Assembly: GCF_029688845.1 (NCBI RefSeq)
Contig: NZ_JARUKW010000020.1
Span: 1 to 64,000 of the forward strand
DNA from: Natronococcus sp. A-GB1
Lineage (GTDB): Archaea; Halobacteriota; Halobacteria; Halobacteriales; Natrialbaceae
Length of the DNA: 64,000 nt
Direction of reading: 5' to 3'
Part shown: in pieces, positions 37,282 through 49,201 of the stretch
How positions within the stretch are numbered: position 1 is the first letter of the stretch
Layout: each line of letters opens with the position of its first letter
Position numbers and translations under genes: made by a program
The notes under the pieces: model-generated
Database searches by the model: none
What the model saw: only the letters and a program-made list of their open reading frames with translations
Told to the model about the DNA's origin: nothing

Positions 37282-38268
37282 ATGACACCGGATCGACGAG
37301 ACGTACTGAAGCTCGCGGGTGCAACGGCGGCGGCCACCGTCGGAACGACGAGCATCGTCACGGTCACCGCACAGGAAGAGGACGACGAGCTTCCCGACTA
37401 CAGTCGGTGGCTCCCGATCACAGACGCACCCCTCGAGTTCGCCTTCCTCGACTGGGCCGCTCTCGAGGAGTTCGTGACGGACGAACTCGAGGCCGCCGAA
37501 CCCGACGAGGAGGTGCCACCGGAGTACGAGGCCGACCCGATGATCGCGCCCGTCTCGGAGGGGGCGCTCGGGACCTACTTCTACGTCGGACTGGACCTCG
37601 CGCAGTACCGCCTCGGCGGGCTCCTCGACGACGAGGCGTTCGACTCGAGCGTCGAGGGACTGCTCCGAACGCCCGAGGCGTTCGTCGCGCTCGGGACGAT
37701 CGACCCCGGAGAGATCGATGCCCGAGTCACCGCCGAACCCGAGGCCGAGTTCATCAGACAGCTCGAGCGAACGGACGGGATCGGCGCGTACGACGTCTAC
37801 ACTCCGGTCGACGCCGGCGACGCTGCGATCGCCGTCGGCGACGACGCCCTCGCGGTGGCTTCCGAAACCGACGATCCGATCGGGACGCTCGAGACGTTCG
37901 TCGGCGCCGCCGAGGGCGACGGCGCGCAGGCGACCGACGAGAGCGAGGCGTTCGCGTGGGTACTCTCGAGCGCTGGGGGCGCCGACGCCGTCGTCGGTCA
38001 GTACGGACCGAATGCGGGGGACGGGGGAGTCGTCGACTTCGACTACGAGGACCTCGAGGACGCCGAGACGGTCGTCTCCTCGCTTTCTATCGTAGACGCC
38101 GAGACCTCCACTGGCGAGTTCGCGGCGGTTATCGACGACCCCGACGAGGCCGCGCTCGAGGACCTTCTCGGGGCTTCCGGCGAGGATCGGTCGGTCGACG
38201 TCGACGGCGATCGGGTGACCGCGACGGCGACGTGGCGGGAAGAGGCCGTGACGGGCACTCGAGAGTAG
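37282..38268 (+). CDS. Tat-exported hypothetical protein, downstream of the ABC exporter
   Basis: The 328-aa protein begins MTPDRRDVLKLAGATAAAT, a Tat-type signal, and the mature part is highly acidic, with no lipobox. It starts 86 nt after the second permease, and may be a secreted partner or merely a neighbour. The region around LEDLLGASGEDRS repeats a domain of alpha/beta type that I cannot assign. The ATG at 37282 is chosen for its signal peptide. Confidence 0.72.
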   Translation: MTPDRRDVLKLAGATAAATVGTTSIVTVTAQEEDDELPDYSRWLPITDAPLEFAFLDWAALEEFVTDELEAAEPDEEVPPEYEADPMIAPVSEGALGTYFYVGLDLAQYRLGGLLDDEAFDSSVEGLLRTPEAFVALGTIDPGEIDARVTAEPEAEFIRQLERTDGIGAYDVYTPVDAGDAAIAVGDDALAVASETDDPIGTLETFVGAAEGDGAQATDESEAFAWVLSSAGGADAVVGQYGPNAGDGGVVDFDYEDLEDAETVVSSLSIVDAETSTGEFAAVIDDPDEAALEDLLGASGEDRSVDVDGDRVTATATWREEAVTGTRE

Positions 38269-38297
38269 TGAGGGGTGGCGGCGAGGACCGATCGATG

Positions 38298-38525
38298 TCG
38301 CGGTGGCGCGCGCTGAGCGAGGGCAAGTGGCAAGCGCCCCGTCGCTCGATTTCGTGCGAGGTCTTCGCGAACAGAGCGAGTAAAGCGTGAAAGGCGCTTC
38401 GTGCCTTCCTGTGGATGAGCCAACGAACGGAATGAGCGAGCGAATTAGCTGGAGAGGGCGTGGAAATTCACTGCTGCCAGTTTGAGGAGTCTGTCCGAGA
38501 CGGACACTGAGTTACGTACAGATCG
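38298..38525 (+). repeat. Dispersed repeat, copy B
   Basis: It begins GCGGTGGCGCGCGCTG-like at 38300 and contains a GAATTAGCTGGAGAGGGCG-type block (38440-38460) matching copy A at 15521-15655. An imperfect GAAAGGCGC / GTGCCTTCC hairpin at about 38388-38408 resembles the perfect one at 15725-15745. It ends near TTACGTACAGA (38512-38522), echoing ACTACGTACAGA at 15948-15959. Confidence 0.6.
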
Positions 38526-38795
38526 AGTAGCCAACAGAGTACCACTCGAGCTCACCGATAGTCGTCAAGGACGGCGTCCTAACTATAGAGCATATATGCA
38601 GCACGACCCCTTCATTTGTTCACACTGAAATAGCTAAACCGCGTATTCACTACACACGCTTGGTTCCTGCCGCGTTTTCTACCAGATACCACTACGTTAT
38701 TTGGTCACATGGATGCAGGACGCATATCCCTCACTGACCGATAGACCTGCACGTAGTAGTTCCTGCTCAACCCCTGCAGATCCGTCACAAAGTGG

Positions 38796-38803
38796 CTATA
38801 TGT
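38796..38803 (+). promoter_or_regulatory. TATA-like element for the FAD oxidoreductase and its short upstream ORF
   Basis: GGCTATATGTG is centred about 31 nt before the ATG of a 38-aa ORF at 38831, so that ORF could be leaderless. Confidence 0.4.
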
Positions 38804-38830
38804 GACTGTGTCGCATAGAGAAGCCATCAG

Positions 38831-38947
38831 ATGACAGACGAGAGTGATCAGTTCGAAACCGACGAGAAACAGATCAACAGGGGTTCTTCCGGCAGCAATC
38901 GCACTGAGCGTCTAACGACCGGGGTGGTTCGATATGGAGACGCTTGA
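38831..38947 (+). CDS. Possible 38-aa leader peptide overlapping the FAD oxidoreductase
   Basis: The ATG at 38831 opens MTDESDQFETDEKQINRGSS and 18 more residues. It stops at 38945-38947, 14 nt inside the oxidoreductase gene (ATG at 38934). The start is acidic like many haloarchaeal N-termini. It may be a translated leader or a remnant of a truncated upstream gene. Confidence 0.35.
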   Translation: MTDESDQFETDEKQINRGSSGSNRTERLTTGVVRYGDA

Positions 38948-40346
38948 GACGGATTACCTGGTAGTGGGTGCCGGGGCGTCGGGGATGGCGTTTACAGACA
39001 CGTTGATCGACGAGTCCGACGCCGATGTCGTGATGGTAGACCGGCGGGCGAATCCGGGTGGCCACTGGAACGACGCCTACCCGTTCGTACGGCTGCACAA
39101 TCCGTCTGCGGTCTACGGGGTCAACTCGCGGCGGCTCGGCACCGACGAGATCGACGAGGTCGGCCCGAACGCCGGCTTCTACGAGCGGGCGACCGGCGCG
39201 GAGATCTGTGACTACTATCGCCGCGTGCTCGAGAAGGACCTGCTCGCCTCGGGGCAGGTCCGCTTTTTCGGCACGTCCAACTACATCGGTCCCGATGAGG
39301 GCAGCCATCGATTCGAGTCCCGGCTGACCGGCGAGACGACCGCGGTGGCCGTCCGGCGCCGGGTCGTGGACGCCACTTACGTGGAATCGTCCACACCCAC
39401 GACCCACACGCCGCCGTTCGACGTCGACCCGGACACGCGGCTGGTCACCCCCAACGAACTCGTCGAGCTCGCCGACCCAGCCGACGGGTTCACCGTCATC
39501 GGTGCGGGGAAGACGGCCATGGACACCTGCAGCTGGCTGCTCAGCCAGGGTGTTCCACCGGGGGAGATCCGGTGGATTCGACCCCGTGACCCCTGGACCT
39601 TCCCCCGGGGCAGTTTTGAACCCCTGGAACACGTGCCGTTGTTCATGGAGTCGTTCTCGCTGTGGATGAAAGCAGCTGCGGTAGCTGAGGACGTTCACGA
39701 CTTTTTCCAACGACTAGAAAACAACGAGGTGCTGGTCCCGCTCGATCCCGAGATCGAACCTGAAACTCTTCGTGGGGCTACCCTCAGCCAGGATGAACGC
39801 GATAACCTACGCCGGATCCGCACCGTCATCCGCAAAGGATACGTCCAGCGTCTTGAGGCCGACCGCATCGTGCTTGACGACGGGTCCGTATCTACCGACC
39901 CACAGCACGTACACGTCGACTGCACCGCTCGCGGCGTCGAGACACCCCCGCCGCAGCCGATTTTCGCCCCCGACCGGATTACCATTCAGTATATTATCGC
40001 TCCCGGAACCATTCCCTTCAGCCCTGCTATCACCGCCTACGTCGAGGCGACCCGCGACGACGACGCGGAGAAAAACCGACTGTGCCCGCCCAACCCCGGG
40101 TTCGGCGACGCGGAGAAATTAGTCGGCCAAACCCTCGTCATGCTACGGGCCTTCGCCGCCTGGCAGGCAGAACCCGACATCGAGGACTGGCGACAACGTT
40201 GTCGACTCAGCTATACACGAGGAATGAACGAACACCTCGACGACCCACGCGTGCTGGGTGCACTCGAGCGGATCGGTGAGTACCAAGAATCGGCGATTGC
40301 AAACCTCGAGCGACTCTGGGAACCCGCCGAGCCTTCGACCGCCTGA
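38934..40346 (+). CDS. FAD/NAD(P)-binding oxidoreductase (monooxygenase-like)
   Basis: The 470-aa protein has an N-terminal FAD-binding fold YLVVGAGASGMAFTDTLI with DRRANPGGHWNDAYPFVRLHNP, which resembles flavin monooxygenases, and a second dinucleotide fold GFTVIGAGKTAMDTCSWLL near residue 184. No membrane segment. It sits alone in a stretch with altered base composition, flanked by repeat copy B, and family members in other phyla are likely closer than local neighbours (inferred from style, not tested). Substrate unknown. Confidence 0.75.
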   Translation: METLETDYLVVGAGASGMAFTDTLIDESDADVVMVDRRANPGGHWNDAYPFVRLHNPSAVYGVNSRRLGTDEIDEVGPNAGFYERATGAEICDYYRRVLEKDLLASGQVRFFGTSNYIGPDEGSHRFESRLTGETTAVAVRRRVVDATYVESSTPTTHTPPFDVDPDTRLVTPNELVELADPADGFTVIGAGKTAMDTCSWLLSQGVPPGEIRWIRPRDPWTFPRGSFEPLEHVPLFMESFSLWMKAAAVAEDVHDFFQRLENNEVLVPLDPEIEPETLRGATLSQDERDNLRRIRTVIRKGYVQRLEADRIVLDDGSVSTDPQHVHVDCTARGVETPPPQPIFAPDRITIQYIIAPGTIPFSPAITAYVEATRDDDAEKNRLCPPNPGFGDAEKLVGQTLVMLRAFAAWQAEPDIEDWRQRCRLSYTRGMNEHLDDPRVLGALERIGEYQESAIANLERLWEPAEPSTA

Positions 40347-40567
40347 ACGGTCTTGAGGGGGCGCCTGTCCCAACTTGCGTGGTGTCTCAGCCGTCCTTCG
40401 TGCAAGCCGGTACCCTGAGCGGCGTGCCGTGACCGATACGCGCCTTGTCTCTTGCGAAGGTGTAGCGGACAATCGATTGTCTCTCGGTAGGGGTATGCGA
40501 GATACGGAGACCACATATAGCAACCGTCGGTAGCAGATTGGAACTGCTTGCCAGCGTTAAGCGGTAG

Positions 40568-41599
40568 TCAAGGAACAGTGTCAGCGGCGTTCCGTGACGG
40601 TGTTGTCTGTCCTTCCATTCCGAGTTGTTCCATCTCCCACGCAAGATAGTCACGAAGCCCGTCTTCTATCGTGCGGTGTTCGATCCCGAGTTCCCGCTTT
40701 GCCTTGGAATTATCGACCAGGATTTCCGTCCCCCCAAAGGTTCGGAACGTTTCTGGTTCAAATCCTTCTGGGGGCGTCGTAACCCATTCGACCGGCGTCA
40801 GTATCTTCCCGAGAAGTTTGAACCATAACGGCGAGACGGTTCGTGGGGCAGAGACACCGGTAAGATCTTCTGCGATATCGAAGACTTCGATCACCTCACG
40901 GGACTCGCTCGAGATGATGTACTCTTCTCCAACGTCTCCCGATTCCATCGCAAGTAGAAGACCACGAACAGTATCGTCGACGTGATCGTACGGGAGAGCA
41001 AATCGTCGTGGGAACATCGGGAGGTCGCCCTGCAACCAGTTCACGAAGCCTTCGCGGAGTGACCCGTACTCCTTGTCTCCCGGGCCGTAGACCCCGCCAG
41101 GCTGGACGATAACCAGCGGCAACCCGTTGTCCATCATTGGCCCAGCGACCTCGTAGTGAGCACGCCACTTCGTGTCGAAGTAGACGGAGAGACCCGGCTT
41201 GTCAGGGCGATACGATTCGTCAACGATCTCGCCGTCAGTGTTGCCATAGACACCGACGGTGCTGGTGTAGACGCCTTTGGGGATGTCGAGTTCGTCCATC
41301 AGTTCGAGAACGTTACGAGTCCCCTCGACATTGATCCGCTGGGCCAGCCTACGTTCTTTGGGCCCCGGACCGATGAACCACCATGCAGCCATGTGAAAGA
41401 GACGATCGACCCCGGCCATCGGCTCGCGCATGCTCTCTTTGTCGGTGATATCTCCCTTGACTACGGTCACATCGTCGGGAAGATGGCCCGCGTTCGAACG
41501 GGACCGCGTTAACGCGGTGACGTCGTGACCATCGTCCACTAATCGTTCGACGAGTTTCGTCCCCATGAAGCCAGTCGCTCCTGTAACGAAGTACTCCAT
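40568..41599 (-). CDS. NAD(P)-dependent epimerase/dehydratase (SDR family)
   Basis: The 343-aa extended SDR has YFVTGATGFMGTKLVERLVDDG (GxxGxxG, residues 3-24), VKGDITDKES, and an active-site YFDTK where a YxxxK is expected at about residues 160-164. Similar proteins act on sugar nucleotides or steroid/dihydroflavonol-like substrates. Third-codon GC is visibly lower than for most genes here. It is convergent with the oxidoreductase upstream in the window, with a 221-nt gap, and may have arrived with it. Confidence 0.8.
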   Translation of the reverse strand: MEYFVTGATGFMGTKLVERLVDDGHDVTALTRSRSNAGHLPDDVTVVKGDITDKESMREPMAGVDRLFHMAAWWFIGPGPKERRLAQRINVEGTRNVLELMDELDIPKGVYTSTVGVYGNTDGEIVDESYRPDKPGLSVYFDTKWRAHYEVAGPMMDNGLPLVIVQPGGVYGPGDKEYGSLREGFVNWLQGDLPMFPRRFALPYDHVDDTVRGLLLAMESGDVGEEYIISSESREVIEVFDIAEDLTGVSAPRTVSPLWFKLLGKILTPVEWVTTPPEGFEPETFRTFGGTEILVDNSKAKRELGIEHRTIEDGLRDYLAWEMEQLGMEGQTTPSRNAADTVP

Positions 41600-41734
41600 T
41601 TCGTCTCACTATGTGGGTCAGTTTCAAAGCGTCACCCCATGACGAATCTGCAAGCGTCGAAAGAGCACCAGTCGACGAGAGATACGCACTCTATACGTAA
41701 CGCAGTATCGCAATCGAGATTCGAGCCCGGGCGC

Positions 41735-44440
<2,706 letters not shown>

Positions 44441-44681
44441 GCTCTCACCGCCCGAGGGGGGCGTCGTCGGTGCGTCGTCGTGGGGAGGATTCGATCGTAC
44501 ATACCGGTCGTTGTCGGTGAATGCTGGTCGGCTACAATACATCCGTCGATACGGGGTTGGCGTGTGGGGCTACGGAGCCCCTACGAAAACGACGTCGCGG
44601 AACGCGCCGGGTCCGACAGCGCGGATCATAGCACTACTTCTGCGCGGGCGCTGTTAGGTGTTTCGCGTCGCTCGAGTGGAG

Positions 44682-45320
44682 TTAGCCGGAAAGCCGAATC
44701 ACGGCTCGAGACGGCGTCGGTCGGCGAAGCTCGCCCTCGAGGTAGGTCGCCAGCCGCTCGAGGAACTGGTCGTCGACGTCCGCCTCGCCGCCGACGGCGA
44801 GGTCGATTCGGTCGTGCCTTCCGGGATCGTGTTCACCCTGCATCACGAGCGAGAACAGCTCCCGCGGGGTGACGGGGTCGCCGGCGTCGAGACGGTCGGC
44901 GACGCCCTCGAGGGTCGATTCGACGCTGGTTTCGACCTCAAAGGTGACGTCGACGGAGACGTTCGCGCCGCGTCTCGAGGCAGCACAGGCCTCCTCGGAG
45001 TGGCGGACGGCCGGCACCAGTACGTCCGCGAAGTCGACGCCCTGTTCATCGGTCCCGACGTAGGCGAACGCGAGCACGGCCTTGAGCCCGTCCAGCGTGT
45101 CCGCGTCGCTCGTCAGTTCCTCGAAGACCTGCCGGCGATCCTTCGCCGAGAGCGTGTGCAACAGCAGGTCGAAATCGAGGATCGCGTCGACGACGCGCCG
45201 ACGGACGCGCGCCTCGGCGTTTCGCCGGGACTGCTCGTGGCCCATTTCCCGTTCACCGAGCAGAAACGCCCGATCGGCCGGCGTCAACATCCCTCGGTCG
45301 CGGTCGATATCGGTGTTCAT
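44682..45320 (-). CDS. Conserved haloarchaeal protein of unknown function
   Basis: The 212-aa soluble protein has the recurrent haloarchaeal start LTPADRAFLLGEREMGHEQSRRNAEARVRRRVVDA and a helical, acidic remainder (LLLHTLSAKDRRQVFEEL). No family name can be given with confidence. The ATG at 45320 (MNTDIDRDRG) is preferred; an upstream ATG at 45344 is possible. A perfect palindrome (45319-45337) overlaps this start. Function unknown; helical content could fit a DNA- or RNA-associated role. Confidence 0.65.
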   Translation of the reverse strand: MNTDIDRDRGMLTPADRAFLLGEREMGHEQSRRNAEARVRRRVVDAILDFDLLLHTLSAKDRRQVFEELTSDADTLDGLKAVLAFAYVGTDEQGVDFADVLVPAVRHSEEACAASRRGANVSVDVTFEVETSVESTLEGVADRLDAGDPVTPRELFSLVMQGEHDPGRHDRIDLAVGGEADVDDQFLERLATYLEGELRRPTPSRAVIRLSG

Positions 45321-45337
45321 AATCGGTTTCCGATTAT
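45319..45337. promoter_or_regulatory. Perfect palindrome ATAATCGG-TTT-CCGATTAT over a start codon
   Basis: Two 8-bp arms around a 3-nt loop lie exactly at the start of the minus-strand gene (ATG at 45318-45320). The location is typical of an autoregulatory operator, and a small hairpin could also form in the message. Confidence 0.5.
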
Positions 45338-45523
45338 ACGACATTGGCTTCTATGCGAACCGATATGAACGCTTGGGTTCGAGGGATGTACATGATCGCC
45401 AGCGAACGGTCGAGCGTCGACGTTTCGGACTCGTCCCTCGAGGATCGAGCGTCGCCCGGCCCCCGACGAGCCGCTCGAAAGCCGGCTTCCGACGCATCAG
45501 TACACCGCAGGGGACGATAACGA

Positions 45524-48136
45524 ATGGGCGGGTCGATTGCCGACCGCTACGCCGACCTGATCGTCTCCCACAGCAAGCTGGTCGTTCTGCTCGTGCTCGT
45601 GCTCACCGCCGTCGTCGCCGCCGGCGCCGCGATCGGCGAGAGCGAGGACGGCGAGATCGGCCAGTTCGAGACCGACTCCGAGGAGACCGAGGCCCTCGAG
45701 GAGATCGACGAGACCTACGGAACGGACGACCGGGTCGTGGCCCAACTCGTCGTCCGGGACGAAGGCGGCGACGTGCTCACGCGCGAGTCGTTGCTCGAGG
45801 GCCTCTATCTGCAACAGGAGGTCCGCGAGAACGAGTCCCTGAACGAGACGCTCGCCGACGAAGGCTTCGTCGCTCTCGAGAACGTCGTCGCGACGGGGGC
45901 GGTGTTCGAGGACCGCGCGGCCGAAGCCGAGGGGCCCCCTGATACCAGCGAGCCCACGCTCGAGGAGCAGATCGAGGCGCTCGAGGACCGCTCGGACGAA
46001 GAGGTCGAGGAGCTGCTGGCCGACGTCCTCGACCCCGACGCGGACAACCAGGGTGAGGACCCATACGAGTTTCTGCCGAGCGACTACGAGCCGGGTTCGA
46101 CGACCGCCGAGTCACGGATCGCCTTCCTCTTCCAGGTCGACGACAGCGGCGAGGACGACGATCCGGAGGCCGCCTACGCGGCCCAGGTCGAGATCGACGG
46201 CCTCGTCGAGGACCGCTTCGACGACGCCTTCCTCTTCGGTCAGGGCGTCACCGACGAGGCCTCGAGCAACGCGGTCGGCGACAGCTTCGCGATAATCACC
46301 CCCGTCGCGCTCGTGCTCGTGTTGTTCGCGCTCGGGGTCGCCTACCGCGACGTCGTCGACGTGCTGGTCAGCCTGTTCGGAATCGGCGTCGTGATGGCCT
46401 GGCTCGCCGGCATCCTCGGGTGGCTCGAGATTCCCACGAGCCAGCTGCTGATCGCAGTTCCGTTCCTGCTGATCGGGCTCAGCATCGACTACTCGTTACA
46501 CGTTATCATGCGGTCACGGGAGGCGAGGGCTGGCGTTCTCGAGCGCGACACGCGCGGAGGCGCCGATCCGGAGACGGTCGAAGAACCGGCCGCTGACGGA
46601 GGAAGCGACGGGCGAACAGCCCGAAACGGAATGCGCCTCGGCCTGGCCGGCGTCGTCCTCGCGCTCGCGGCCGCGACGTTCTCGACCGGGGTCGGCTTCC
46701 TCTCGAACGTCGTCAGTCCGCTGCCCGCGATCCAGGACTTCGCGATCCTCTCGGCTGGCGGGATCCTCGCGACGTTCGTCGCCTTCGCAGTCCTCGTGCC
46801 CGCGCTGAAAGTTGAGGTGGACGACCTGCTCGAGGGACGGTTCGGAATCGATCGGCAGAAGGACCCCTTCGGCCGGAGCGCAGGTCCGGTTAACCGCGCG
46901 CTCTCGGGGGTCGTCTCGCTGGTCCAGCGCGCGCCGCTGGCCGTCGTCGCCGTCGCGCTGTTGCTCGCGATCGGCGGAGCGTACGGCGCCACGGGGATCG
47001 ACACCGAGTTCAACGAGGCCGACTTCCTGCCCGAGGACGCCCCCGACTGGGCGAAGTCGCTCCCGGGGCCACTGGCGCCCGACACGTACACGATCAGCGA
47101 CGACGCCGCCTACCTCGGCGACAACTTCCAGGAGCAAGGGGAGGGGAGTCAGGCCCAGATACTGATACGCGGCGACGTCACCGATCCCGCGACGCTGGCC
47201 GCGATCGAGAACGGGACCGCGGGAATCGACGGCGACTCGAGCGGCACGATCGCGACCGGTCCGGGCGGCGTCCCCTCGATTGAAAGTCCGGTTTCGGTGA
47301 TCCAGGAGGTCGCCGACGAGAACGAGTCCGTCGCCGCGGCTCTGGAGGAGCGCGACACGGACGGCGACGGGCTGCCCGACGAGGACCTCGAGGGGCTGTA
47401 CGACGAACTGTACGAGGCCGACGAGGACGCAGCCGCTACCGTGTTGTACCGCACCGACGACGGCGAGTACGAGACCGCGCGGATGCTCGTCGACGTGCGC
47501 GGCGACGCCTCCGCGCAGGCCGTCGCCGACGACACGCGCGCTCTCGCGAGCGTCATCGAGGGCGACGCCCCGGTGTCGGCGATCGCGACCGGCGGCCCCG
47601 TGACGAACGCCGTCGTTCAGGACGCGCTGCTCGAGACGCTCGTCCAGGCCTTCGCGGTCACGCTGGTCGTGATTCTGGTCTTCCTGACGGTGCTGTACTG
47701 GGTGCGCCACCGCGCACTCACGCTGGGGGCGATCACGCTCGCCCCGGTGGTCGCCGCGCTGGCGTGGCTGCTCGGGACGATGGCCCTGCTCGACGTCCCC
47801 TTCAACAGCGAGACGGCCGTCATCACGAGCCTCGCGATCGGGCTCGGCGTCGACTACAGCATCCACGTCGGCGAGCGGTTTCAGGACGAGTCGAACCGTC
47901 GCGACTCTCTGCAGGACGCCCTCGCCGCGACGGTCACCGGTACCGGCGGAGCGCTCCTGGGCAGCGCGCTGACCACGGCGGCCGGCTTCGGCGTGCTCGC
48001 GCTCGCGCTGGCGCCACCGCTCCAGCGGTTCGGGCTGGTGACGGGGCTGAGCATCATCTTCGCCTTTATCGCCTGCCTTACCGTGTTGCCGTGTCTGCTC
48101 GTGGTTCGCGAACGCGTCCTCGAGCGAGTCGCCTGA
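45524..48136 (+). CDS. RND/MMPL-type transporter
   Basis: The 870-aa protein has the twelve-helix RND architecture: a helix at residues 20-38, a large extracytoplasmic loop (about 40-255) that is highly acidic, a helix block from about 258, a second extracytoplasmic loop (about 500-715) and a final block ending in FIACLTVLPCLLVV. It has paired GLSIDYSLHVI and GLGVDYSIHVGE segments, the duplicated half-signature of this superfamily. It could export lipids, drugs or carotenoid-type molecules; the substrate is unknown. No partner gene is adjacent. Confidence 0.85.
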   Translation: MGGSIADRYADLIVSHSKLVVLLVLVLTAVVAAGAAIGESEDGEIGQFETDSEETEALEEIDETYGTDDRVVAQLVVRDEGGDVLTRESLLEGLYLQQEVRENESLNETLADEGFVALENVVATGAVFEDRAAEAEGPPDTSEPTLEEQIEALEDRSDEEVEELLADVLDPDADNQGEDPYEFLPSDYEPGSTTAESRIAFLFQVDDSGEDDDPEAAYAAQVEIDGLVEDRFDDAFLFGQGVTDEASSNAVGDSFAIITPVALVLVLFALGVAYRDVVDVLVSLFGIGVVMAWLAGILGWLEIPTSQLLIAVPFLLIGLSIDYSLHVIMRSREARAGVLERDTRGGADPETVEEPAADGGSDGRTARNGMRLGLAGVVLALAAATFSTGVGFLSNVVSPLPAIQDFAILSAGGILATFVAFAVLVPALKVEVDDLLEGRFGIDRQKDPFGRSAGPVNRALSGVVSLVQRAPLAVVAVALLLAIGGAYGATGIDTEFNEADFLPEDAPDWAKSLPGPLAPDTYTISDDAAYLGDNFQEQGEGSQAQILIRGDVTDPATLAAIENGTAGIDGDSSGTIATGPGGVPSIESPVSVIQEVADENESVAAALEERDTDGDGLPDEDLEGLYDELYEADEDAAATVLYRTDDGEYETARMLVDVRGDASAQAVADDTRALASVIEGDAPVSAIATGGPVTNAVVQDALLETLVQAFAVTLVVILVFLTVLYWVRHRALTLGAITLAPVVAALAWLLGTMALLDVPFNSETAVITSLAIGLGVDYSIHVGERFQDESNRRDSLQDALAATVTGTGGALLGSALTTAAGFGVLALALAPPLQRFGLVTGLSIIFAFIACLTVLPCLLVVRERVLERVA

Positions 48137-48448
48137 TACGGATTGCTGTACCGATATCCCGGCGTAACCGCGACCCGTGGGGCGGGTGCGCCGGTCATGA
48201 CGTACAGTAAACCGTATGAGACACGGTCTCGGAGACAGTTTTCGATAGCTGCTCTCGGTTGCTGCCAGCTACGCCAGTAGCTCGAATGTTATTGTGTGAA
48301 ATGCACAAAACATGTCGTCGCCTGAAGTGGCAATAGAACGTATTTGGTGCGATAAATGCACTGCATCCCAGATCTGCCCGGGAACTATTGTTTGAAATTG
48401 GGTTGTTTGAGCAATACTTATTACACTGGGGGACGGAGGTAGTATTGT
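48137..48448. other. 312-nt intergenic region upstream of the VKOR-like gene
   Basis: The region has no coding frame. It becomes AT-rich toward the right and contains the promoter of the VKOR-like gene (TATA at 48417-48423, ribosome site GGAGG at about 48434-48438). A weak inverted repeat TTGTG/CACAA lies near 48291-48308. Nothing else is recognised. Confidence 0.55.
48417..48423 (+). promoter_or_regulatory. TATA element for the VKOR-like gene
   Basis: CTTATTA is centred 29 nt before the ATG at 48449. GGAGG also precedes the ATG by about 10 nt, so both leaderless and led initiation signals are present. Confidence 0.5.
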
Positions 48449-49084
48449 ATGTCGGCTGAAAACCCTCGACGACTACCGTTCGACTACGAGTGGGAGTACT
48501 CCCCGAAGGTGACGAGCCTGTTTGGCGCGTTCACGATCGTTGCCGTAGTCGGGTGGCTGGTGACGGTCATGCTGACGGCGATCCACCTGTTCGCACTTCC
48601 AGCAATACCTCCTGACGCACCGGTCCAGGGAAGCATCGAAGTGATCACGAGTCCATGGGCGTACGTCTTCGGTGTTCCGCTCGCGACGCTCGGCGGGTTC
48701 TACTACCTGACGACGATCGGACTCGCGCTCTGGTGGTTCGACACCCGCCATCCGCTGGTGATCAAGATCCTGACGCCGATCACCGCGAGCGGCGTGGTCT
48801 TCTCGTCGTACTTCGTCTACCTGCAGCTGGGCGTGATCGGCGAGATCTGCCCGTTCTGTATGGTGTCCGCCGGCGCGACCGTCGCCCTGTTCGGCCTCGA
48901 GCTGGCGATCCTGCGAACGAGTTCGACGCCCTCGCTCTCGAGTATGACCGGCGATCTCGGAAGCCTGCTCGGACGAACGAACGTCCCGCTGATCATGGTG
49001 ACGGTCCTCGTCGGACTCGCCACGCTCACCGGGCTGTTCGCGGTTCCGCTCCTGCCGCTCCCGGACGCGGTTTCGTTCGTCTAA
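48449..49084 (+). CDS. Vitamin K epoxide reductase (VKOR) family protein
   Basis: The 211-aa membrane protein has about five hydrophobic segments and the VKOR stretch TSPWAYVFGVPLATLGGFYY. The redox CPFC motif is at residues 134-137 in GEICPFCMVSAG. VKOR homologues pass electrons from a thioredoxin-like partner to quinones and so form disulfides in exported proteins. Here the loop that usually holds a second cysteine pair reads VQGSIEV with no cysteine, and the protein has only the two cysteines. No thioredoxin domain is fused or adjacent. Confidence 0.8.
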   Translation: MSAENPRRLPFDYEWEYSPKVTSLFGAFTIVAVVGWLVTVMLTAIHLFALPAIPPDAPVQGSIEVITSPWAYVFGVPLATLGGFYYLTTIGLALWWFDTRHPLVIKILTPITASGVVFSSYFVYLQLGVIGEICPFCMVSAGATVALFGLELAILRTSSTPSLSSMTGDLGSLLGRTNVPLIMVTVLVGLATLTGLFAVPLLPLPDAVSFV

Positions 49085-49201
49085 CTCTTCGACCGAGTCG
49101 TTCGTTGTCGTTTTCGAAGGATGCACTCGATCCGAGACCGGGTCGAACCACCCGCCCGTGCCGTCCGATGAGTTATGATCGTTCACGTGGGTGTTTCGTG
49201 C

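Larger units (their letters stand above)
38269..38830. other. 562-nt intergenic region with repeat copy B and an AT-rich stretch
   Basis: 38298-38525 contains the second copy of the dispersed repeat. From about 38560 to 38830 the sequence drops clearly in GC and has no plausible gene; short ORFs in it lack coding character. It could be a remnant of a mobile insertion. A TATA-like CTATATGT at 38796-38803 precedes the next ORF. Confidence 0.65.
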
